Below, piece by piece: positions 56,842 to 64,000 of a stretch of 64,000 bases of DNA (the first letter of the stretch is position 1; every line of letters starts with the position of its first letter). The position numbers and the translations under genes were made by a program. A model generated the notes under the pieces. The model was given only the letters and a program-made list of their open reading frames with translations. It searched no databases and was not told the DNA's origin. The DNA is from Tomocerus qinae (lineage: Eukaryota > Arthropoda > Collembola > Entomobryomorpha > Tomoceridae): assembly GCA_020055645.1 (NCBI GenBank), contig CM034546.1, positions 130,283,875 to 130,347,874 on the forward strand, read 5' to 3'.

Positions 56842-59800
56842 CTAGAAAAATCTTTCAATTATCTCGTATGCAACTTTATAAATTTCAATGTTTTCATGTT
56901 CCTGCAAAGATTCGATCGTGTCGAGTCCGCCACACAATTCGACCATGCTGCAAATTTCTCGTCGCATTTCCACTGATTGCATATTAAGTAAGTTGTTGAT
57001 GCCGTTCAAAACCAATTGAATTATCTATTATATAAAGCATTTAAGAAAGAGTCATTATTCATTATAATAATAACAATTACGCTATTTGCCAATTTAATTA
57101 AAAACAAAAATGATTCATTTGACCTGTTTGTCTTCGCTGTTTAGGAGGTTGCAAAAAGGAGGAATAACGCCGCAATTTACTATATAGGATAATTGTTCCT
57201 TGCTTCCACTGATTGTTATTAGGTTATAAACAGCCCAAGCAGCTTCTCTTCTGATTAAAAACTCTCCCTAAAACGGATTCATTTTATTAATATGGGTTTC
57301 CAGGTGGGTATAAAAGATTAACGTACAAACCTTTTCTAAATTATGAATGATCGTGAGTATCAGATTTGCATCTATGACAGCTTGCACTTGAGCATGGTTT
57401 CCAGCAGTTACATTAGATAAAACCCAAACTGCATCCTACATAAAACAATTAAAATTAACTGGCCGACGAAAATAATTCATTACATTGTACCAAATCTTAC
57501 TTTGCGCATGTTTACGTTCTCGTGCTTAAGGAGACCGTGGAAATGTGTCAGGGCATCACAGTTAAGCACTGCTTGGGTCTGTTCATCGGTTCCTGTTACT
57601 ATGTTTCCAACCGCACGAACTGCTGCAGCTTGAACCTAGGTTAATTAGATAACAAACCACTCCAATTTTACCGATGAACAACAACTAAGGAAAAAATTGA
57701 CTCTATGTCTGCAGCAAGGACGTATTGAGAGGGGAGGCTTCATGGGATGAAGAGTCTCCCCCCGAAATGTTTTCTTAAAATAGCAAAATATTTCAGGCTC
57801 CGCGAGATTCTTGGGCCTTTTTACGCCATTTATGACAAATTTTCGTCTTAGTCAAAATACCAGTTTACTTTGAGAGAAATACCAGTTTACTTTTAGAAAA
57901 AGACCAGTTTACTAGTTGCAATTTTTCTGGAAAGACCAGTTTTCAAAGACCAGTTTACGGTAAACCTACCCATAAAGGTTTCCCCACCCAAAAAATTACC
58001 ACCCTCAAGGCCCAAATGAACTCCAAATCGTCCAAATTTCTTTTAGCTAAATTAAATTGCTTGTATTGTATTTTTAATGGTCTTTTAGGAGTCTGGCTCG
58101 ATACGAAATTCTGAGAGATACATTTCCACAGAAATGATGGCATCTTGAGCTAAGCAGCAACAATTGCTGATCATAATCTAAAAATCTAAGTAAATCCTTA
58201 TCCCCTTCAATCCGTTAGCACTTTCCATGCAACTATTGCTATCCCACTAACTCAAAATAGAGAGGGTCAATTATTATTTGAATGAACTTGTTATCGTGAA
58301 AATATAATAGTTGACCAGGAAGGGGTCAACTATTTTGAACGGGGTGAATTAATTCGAATTTTACGGTATATAATTTAAATATATCTATTTGAAGGGGCCT
58401 ACCCCTTTTTGTCAACACCTTTTTGTCAACACCATTTTGTCAACAAATTATTTTTAGAAATCACTTTTTGTCAACACAGTAAGCTTTTTGTCAACACATG
58501 CACATGTAAGTTGTATGGTGTACATGTATAATATGTGTATGCAAAACATGATTAATTATTTGTCCACAAACGAATAATTGTGAAGCAAACCTAAGCAAAC
58601 AAAAGAGATCCTCAGGCTATTCTAAAACTTTAAAAAGTATTCAAAAGTTAACCAAAATGACTCTCGATTTATATCATTGCTAACAAACTATAAAATCTTA
58701 TAATATTCTGGATACTTTTCTTAGTACTGATTATTTGGCTTATTTACTTGTTTGATTTAATCTAGTACAAGTACTAATAGCCATTACTTATTTTTACCAT
58801 TAAAGTCAGAATTAATTTTTAAGGTATAGCATCAATAACAGTTGTGTTGACAAAAAATAAAATGGTGTTGACAAAAGGTGTTTTCGATTTTTCTTGCCCT
58901 GTTGACATTTTAGTGTTGACAAATTGGGGGTAGGTCATTTGATAGTATTCCCCAAAACTCAGTTCTGTGTACACTATACTTGGTCTGTAGTATATCTAAA
59001 TAGGTTGACATAAGACACTAGACACACATTTTAAAAATGGCGCCATGCAATACACAGGGCATACCAGGACTATAGCTTTCTAGAGACCTAACCTAATTAA
59101 AACAATAAAATTAATAGGTATTTGTGCCAACTCTGCTATACATCAAACCCTAAATATAATTATTACGATTTTATACCTTCTCTTCTCCGTGAGACAGCAG
59201 CGAAACCAATTGTGGCAGTACACCACTGTCAATCACCATTTGAATTCGCTCACTACTTCCATCAGCCAAAAAACATAAAGCCCAAACTGAATCAGTCATG
59301 ACCTGTTATCAAAATAGTTTAACATCATTACGCCAAATGCATTCACTACTTAGGTTAGAAATAGTACAAATTTGAAACAAAACGTACGGCAGTATCGGTG
59401 TGAGCAACTAGCTCCTTTAACTTTGGAAGAATCTCGTGACATGTTTGACTAGAAAGTGGATGATCTTTGGTTCTACAGAGGTCAACAATTACCCAAGTTA
59501 TAGTCCTTAAAAACGTTACAGGCATATCCGGCTTTATTAAGTTCAGCAATGGCTCTACAATGCCCAAGCTGATCACACAATCTCTCATCTGAGCACTGTC
59601 TCTGACAATATTTCCTTCAAATAAAAAAAACACAACATTAATCTAGACTTCTAGACAAACTATGTTCATCTACATTTGTTCGGTCTACACGCGACTTCCA
59701 TTTGGCAACAAGCATAACAACTGTTGTGACAGTTCAAATGATAGTAATTAAATTGTAGCACAATACAATTAAGACTTCCGAGTATTTCTTATTTGAAAAT

Positions 59801-61157
59801 GGAGATGTGTATTACCTAACGCCAGTGTTGCTTTTTCACAAATGTTTTGATGCGGAGAATTCAGGAGTTGAAGGAACTGAGGGACTGCCCCAGCGGCAAC
59901 AACTGCCTGTGTCTGTTGAGACGATCCGGATGCAATATTGGCCAATGCCCAAGATGCCTCAAACTGCAAATCTAATCTAAAGCAAACACAATATTTGAAA
60001 TAAAAATTGGAGCATAACTACAACAAACATTTGTTTTTCAAGTCACTTACTTGGATGTATTACTTAGACAGGTCACCAATATTGGCAATATTCCAGCATT
60101 AATTACACCATCAATTGGAGGATCTGTATCCGTGTTTCTTGACAAAAGCTTTCTAACTGTAGTCACAGCTCTATGACGGTCTTGTTCGTTAGATGACTTA
60201 GCTAGACTGACAAGCTCAGCGAAGTCTGTAGTTTCCAAATTCTATAAATTAAATTTTAATTAAAATTTAATCAGGCACTACCACTACCCATTTAGCACGA
60301 CAAATAGTAGTGTGCATTTACATTATTGCCTTCATTTTTATTTACTCCAAAATTATAAAGGCTAAAAAAATTGTAAGTTTAAGATTTAAAAATAGTGTTT
60401 TAACAAGTTTTATAGTTTTAATAACATGTAATTAGTTGATTAATATTTTTAAAATACCAAGGAAAAAATTATTTTGCCAAACGAAATAGTTCAAGTCAAA
60501 GAAAAGACAAATTGAAATACTGCACCTTGTCATTTTCTGGGTCTTTATCCTCCTCGTTGTTGTTATTTAATTGATAATACTTGGTGACAGGACCCGCACC
60601 ATCATCAGATGTCACCCCCTCCGACCTTCCAATCATCCCCTGCAAATTATGTTGCAACATGTTAGCAATTGGCAACCATAAAATATAGGATAGATAGATC
60701 AAAATGTTAACAAAAAGTTAGATACGCTTAATAATCCTAGGGTACACGTAATATTATTATAATTGATAATATTTGATATAAACACTGAACACTATGATTT
60801 GCATATTTCAAAATTATAGTGCTTTAAAAATTTGAAAGTTTAAGATTTAAAATAATAGTATTTTAACACGTTTTAAACAGCTGACAGTTTTCAGTTTTGA
60901 TAACATTCAACATTTATAATAACAACATTTTTTACTTGATTAATATTTTTTTTAAAATACCAAGGAAAAATTATTATACCAAACGAAATAGTTTAAGTCA
61001 AATACTGCACCTTGTCATTTTCCGGATCTAAAACCTCCTCGTTTTTTAATTTTTCATCTTTGGTAACAAGACTCGCACCATCCTGTGATGTCATCATAGA
61101 CAATTCTGGCCCGGGGAGATCCTTCCCTCCTTCTGCTTGTGTATCCACAGAATCCAT
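56842..61157 (-). CDS. Importin-alpha-like ARM-repeat protein without a basic IBB
   Basis: Ten exons: 61011-61157, 60526-60639, 60051-60241, 59816-59976, 59388-59614, 59177-59302, 57501-57635, 57331-57435, 57124-57267 and 56842-57024. All phases agree and give 510 residues (472 if exon 2 is skipped). ARM motifs of importin-alpha are clear: [60 protein letters not shown] and [15 protein letters not shown], with most NLS-binding Trp kept and one Asn changed to Asp. The N-terminus is acidic, with no Arg/Lys cluster typical of the importin-beta-binding domain. It may bind cargo without importin-beta, or be a testis- or germline-type paralogue. An in-frame ATG at 61218-61220 is an alternative start. 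Exons 1 and 2 are duplicates of each other. Intron 6 holds nested MITEs. Confidence 0.85.
57846..57965 (+). repeat. Tandem ACCAGTTTAC motifs
   Basis: At least five copies of (A/G)ACCAGTTTAC spaced 15-30 bases, then GGTAAACC in inverse sense. Looks like one arm of another foldback element; the second arm was not identified. Confidence 0.5.
58397..58937. mobile_element. Foldback element with TTTTTGTCAACAC arms
   Basis: The left arm GGCCTACCCCTTTTTGTCAA is followed by repeated TTTTTGTCAACAC. The right arm carries the inverse, GTGTTGACAAAA..., ending GTGTTGACAAATTGGGGGTA. Flanking ATTTGA on both sides may be the target duplication. No coding capacity. Confidence 0.65.
60330..61020 (-). repeat. 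Tandem duplication of the importin N-terminal exon and its intron
   Basis: 60330-60640 and ~60780-61110 share intronic blocks (AGTTTAAGATTTAAAA, TTGATTAATATTTTT, AAAATACCAAGGAAAAA, AACGAAATAGTT) and exon ends (...DPENDK before the same GTGCAG donor). Both exons splice in phase 0, so inclusion of either or both keeps the frame. Confidence 0.75.
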
Positions 61158-61374
61158 AAACACCGTCAATCGTATCAAATCAAATTTTGAATGTTTCAGC
61201 TTTAGGCAATCCAGTTTCAAGTTTGATGTCGAATGTCTGACGCTGACAGCTAACCTAACTACTGACTACCTCTGGGCTCTGCTATATTATGCTACGCTGT
61301 GAACACAGTGAACAGGAGGATGAATGAACTCGCATATTCTAAGTGGCGCGAGTTCAAATGGTCAAAGCCATGTA

Positions 61375-61502
61375 TAGTTGAGTCGGATTGCTTGTGAACT
61401 CGAAATAAAAGAAACCATTATAAGGCCTCATTTTACATGTAAAAATCCCTACATGACGGCCGTTTATGTCGAATCGAGTTCACAAGCATTGAGACCCGAC
61501 TA
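61375..61502. mobile_element. 128-bp MITE with TA flanks upstream of importin-alpha
   Basis: TAGTTGAGTCGGATTGCTTG and its imperfect complement ...CAAGCATTGAGACCCGACTA, flanked by TA. Sits about 150-220 bases upstream of the importin start codons, so possibly within the promoter. Confidence 0.6.
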
Positions 61503-61524
61503 TAAATGTTGAGTTGAATGAGAA

Positions 61525-61946
61525 CATAGAGATAGTGTAGGTAGGTATTGTAGTAGATCTAGAGAAAGCCTATCGTATTCCCTCAATGTTGTTATAAATT
61601 GAATAATAGTGACGTGTAATACTTAATTTGAAATTGAAATTGATGCTAATTTAATTGCAATTAATTTCTCAATCGGCAAGGGTTGCTAGCGCCCCCATTG
61701 GTTGATTCCTACTCTGATTGATGAACACTTATCAATTTGTGACAACAATGATCATCTGCTAAGCTATTTCATACTTTGGCACCGAATTTTATTCAAAATT
61801 CAAACACGAAATTTAAATGAAACTATTTTTTACCATTTTTACCATTTATACCACTTACCACTACTTTTTAGGTAGTGGTATTTAACGTTAAATACCATTA
61901 AAAACCACTTACCACTGGTAAGTGGTAAACGGTATTTTGTACACTG
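61525..61946. repeat. Composite of two truncated MITEs
   Basis: 61525-61625 is homologous to one end of the P-like MITE at 52153-52414 (CATAGAGATAGTGTAGG...). It runs directly into ~61635-61946, an inverted truncated copy of the hAT MITE at 5057-5624 that ends GTACACTG. Neither element is complete. Confidence 0.75.
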
Positions 61947-61959
61947 ATTCTATGGGATT

Positions 61960-62029
61960 GTCTATGAGAATCGGCACCTGCTTAAAAGAGTAGGCCTACT
62001 CTTTTAAGCAGGGGCCGATTTTGATAGAC
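61960..62029. repeat. Perfect 36-bp palindrome inside a longer hairpin
   Basis: CCTGCTTAAAAGAGTAGG (61977-61994) is followed immediately by its exact complement (61995-62012). Outer imperfect arms GTCTATGAGAATCGGCA / GGCCGATTTTGATAGAC extend it to ~70 bases. Confidence 0.8.
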
Positions 62030-63190
62030 AGAAGCTCTGGGGTGGAATTACGTAACTTCGTTAAGCCAGAAATAATCGGGTTATCTTCTAATCCAGACTT
62101 AAACCTATTCTATAACCGGAAATAAATTGGCTGAGACAACAAAAGATGAGAAAAAGTTAATTCATCTTCACTTTGACCTAAATTAGCGAATACGCATATT
62201 CTGTAACTTTAAACGTCAAGTTCAAACCACGAATTGAGCCAAAAAAGTTAATCCAGCCTCATAGGTGGATTAAGTCTGATAATAATGTTATTTTGCATTG
62301 TATTTTCTCATACTTTATAGTCCAAGTCCAAATCTCAGCGTAGGTAGTCATGGACACTTTTATTTTGGAAGTAAACTTGAAGACTCATATAAACTATATT
62401 TTTAAATCTGCAAACCACATTAGTAATTTGACCCATCCACATGTAGGAGTAGCCATGGGGATCAAACTATTGTGGTTAAAAAAGTTAAACCATGGTTTAG
62501 TTTGAACCAAAGTTGAGCCATATTACTTTTTGCTACAGCATGAGGTTATATTTACGGTTAAACTCGGGTTAACTTTGGATTATATCTAAGCGGCTTATTT
62601 GAAAAGATACGTGATGCCACCCCTGCGTTCTAACTCTCATTCAACTGTCTTACAGCGTAAGACGTCAAGTTCGAATGAGATTAGATTTTCTAACTAGGTT
62701 ATTACTTAAGGACGTGAGCCCTGAGAGACAGTACCATTGTGATTGTGTAATCCACGACACTCCTCATGAAGGTTGAAGGTGACTTTAGTTTTCCTGCGAC
62801 AGCAGTAGAAATTTCCCGATTCGATTTCAAGAGGACGACAACCTTTGATCATTTTCGAAATTATTTTATTGCCCAGGGCCTCGCGCTTTTGGGGCCTCGC
62901 GCAGAGCTTTGACAAAGAAAGAATTTCAACTTGTCTGTGTTGATTTCACTTCAGAAATACTGGTTTTGCATTTTGGTTTAAGTAATACGTTTTGTTACAG
63001 CTTTATTACAGAATCATTTTTAGAATTCAAGGAAGAAAAGTATATCGAAAGTAGACATCTAGTAAAAACATACTGGTGACACGAAAGCAGCATCTCTCAG
63101 AATCATTATAGAATTAATATATGCATTCCAATCCACAAATTTGTAGCATTTTGCGATGATACCAGAACTGCAAAATTGCAGTAGATGTAG
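62030..63190. other. Intergenic, nothing firm
   Basis: No coding exon recognised. 62400-62600 has several GGTTAAACC / GGTTTAACTT motifs in both senses that may be a decayed foldback element. Confidence 0.35.
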
Positions 63191-63362
63191 ACAATTGTGA
63201 GAGTGAAATAAAGAACAGACTAATCTTAGTCACGTGCACCCCGCTAACATCACTCCTTTTAGTGCATCCAGTTCATGCGCCAAAAGCTAACAAAGAAACT
63301 GAGATGTTACCTTGCTGTTAGTGACTAAGATTGGTCTGTTCTTTATTTCACTCTCACAATTA
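63191..63362. mobile_element. 170-bp MITE with ~43-bp TIRs
   Basis: ACAATTGTGAGAGTGAAATA... and ...TATTTCACTCTCACAATTAT are inverted ends matching over about 43 bases with few mismatches. Target duplication not resolved. No coding. Confidence 0.75.
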
Positions 63363-63372
63363 TGTTTCCACT

Positions 63373-63533
63373 CAAGCACGTATCCAGAGAGGGGACCGGG
63401 GGGCCCGGCCTCCCCCCCTAAGTATCCAGAAAAACACAATTTCAAGTCAAAAAAGGTTAAAAATCCAAAAAATTTTCAATTTTATTAATATATTTTGGTG
63501 CTTCACTAGGCCAAATTCATGGATACGTGCTTG
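63373..63533. mobile_element. CAAG-family hAT-type MITE, 161 bp
   Basis: Ends CAAGCACGTATCCAGAGAGG and ATGGATACGTGCTTG. Perfect 8-bp duplications TTTCCACT at 63365-63372 and 63534-63541. Short, with CCGGGGGGCCCGG near the left end. Confidence 0.9.
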
Positions 63534-63660
63534 TTTCCACTAATAGTTTATTTAAATTTTAAAAGAAATTTTTAAAAAAAATAATAAAATATTCAAATTC
63601 TAAAATGCCGCATAGCGCCTACATAGTCTTTAACACAGTTTTAGGGTCTTATTTTGAATA

Positions 63661-63800
63661 AAGGACGTATCGAGATGGAAAACCTAAAGGCTGAAGCCCC
63701 ACCCCAAAATCCAAGAAAAAATATATTTTTTCCAAAATAGCAAAAAATTGATTATTTGCCATTTTTAGGCCAGTTTTGACTAACTTTTGAAGCCGTCGTT
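63661..63800. repeat. CAAG-family MITE fragment
   Basis: AAGGACGTATCGAGATGG followed by GGCTGAAGCCCCACCCCAAAATCCAAGAAAAA and AAATAGCAAAAAATTG blocks of the family. The right terminus is absent. Confidence 0.55.
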
Positions 63801-63879
63801 TTTTGAAGCATAGATTTCTATACATCCATCAAAAAACAAATTTAATCAATATTTGTGTATAAATCCATTTTGTTACAAT

Positions 63880-64000
63880 CAGGGAACAAAAAAGACCCTT
63901 TTGTCCTTTTTTATAAAAATAGGAAGCAGTAAGATTTTTAAAAAGCAGTCCTTTTTGCTATTTTTCCTTTTTTGATGTAGCAGTGGGCTCCATTTACTTC
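63880..64000. repeat. CAGGGAAC MITE copy cut by the window end
   Basis: Begins CAGGGAACAAAAAAGACCC. Later AAAAAGCAGTCC and TGATGTAGCAGTGGGCTCCA match 3388-3460. Second copy of the element ending at 3534. Confidence 0.6.

Larger units (their letters stand above)
57715..58982. mobile_element. CAAG-family MITE enlarged by nested elements, in importin intron 6
   Basis: Starts CAAGGACGTATTGAGAGG after GTCTGCAG (57707-57714) and ends ...ACTATACTTG before GTCTGTAG (58983-58990); flanks match 7 of 8. About 1 kb of extra DNA (57845-58937) separates the two halves: a region of tandem ACCAGTTTAC motifs and a GTCAACAC foldback. Same intron position as the copy at 55518-55744, which lacks the nested DNA. 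Confidence 0.75.

Noticed and set aside
62706..62915. Cys-containing minus-strand open frame
   Set aside because: No splice partners, signal peptide or recognisable motif.
1..64000. Bacterial contamination (many frames with GTG/TTG starts)
   Set aside because: Those starts are artefacts of frames beginning at exon edges; introns, THAP and ZAD domains and MITEs show animal nuclear DNA.
1..64000. tRNA, rRNA or retroviral/LTR sequences
   Set aside because: I looked for tRNA T-loop motifs, rRNA-like stretches and LTR/reverse-transcriptase motifs and found none I could support by eye.

Overview
The window is animal nuclear DNA: AT-rich, with short GT-AG introns, split genes on both strands, and abundant small non-autonomous DNA transposons (MITEs). 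The gene set is arthropod-like: a ZAD-type zinc-finger factor, 7TM gustatory-type chemoreceptors, divergent ionotropic-receptor-like genes, a P-element-type transposase, a GT92 glycosyltransferase, a carboxylesterase and an alpha-1,3-fucosyltransferase. A springtail (Collembola) or similar basal hexapod would fit, but that is inference from gene content. I joined exons by hand from GT-AG boundaries. For most multi-exon genes the codon phases add up exactly, so most breaks reported here are real departures from an otherwise clean gene model.

Layout. 0.6-2.9 kb (- strand): a secreted Ala/Arg/Ser-rich protein, weak possible exons, and a small secreted peptide with two cysteines. 3.6-12.9 kb: three paralogous 7TM chemoreceptors; one is intact (-), one carries an in-frame stop (+), and one (+) is wrecked by a duplicated first exon that flanks a 42-bp GGCCGGCC palindrome array. 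14.8-17.7 kb (-): a ZAD plus 14-finger C2H2 protein. 18.3-22.1 kb (-): an eight-exon GT92 glycosyltransferase. 22.1-26.9 kb: no gene seen. 26.86-32.22 kb: a P-like DNA transposon with a nine-exon THAP transposase (-) that has two frameshifts, and a foldback element in one intron that itself contains a smaller element.

33.6-35.1 kb (+): a MATE-family transporter in one coding exon. 36.5-38.4 kb (+): an intronless ionotropic-receptor-like gene. 39.7-42.4 kb (+): a carboxylesterase pseudogene with a 249-bp MITE inside an exon and a later nonsense codon. 43.5-45.9 kb (+): a second IR-like gene with one frameshift. 47.4-47.8 kb (-): two linked exons of an unknown gene. 49.8-53.4 kb (+): an alpha-1,3-fucosyltransferase pseudogene split inside a coding exon by a 1.4-kb element with long terminal inverted repeats. 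54.6-61.2 kb (-): a complete ten-exon importin-alpha-like gene followed by a frameshifted duplicate of its last four exons.

The genes do not form one pathway. The shared theme is a chemosensory and secretory neighbourhood under heavy DNA-transposon pressure. At least five host loci (two receptors, carboxylesterase, fucosyltransferase, importin-alpha duplicate) are disrupted, and a sixth (the second IR) carries a frameshift. Several insertions keep exact target-site duplications, so the pre-insertion reading frames can be read directly.
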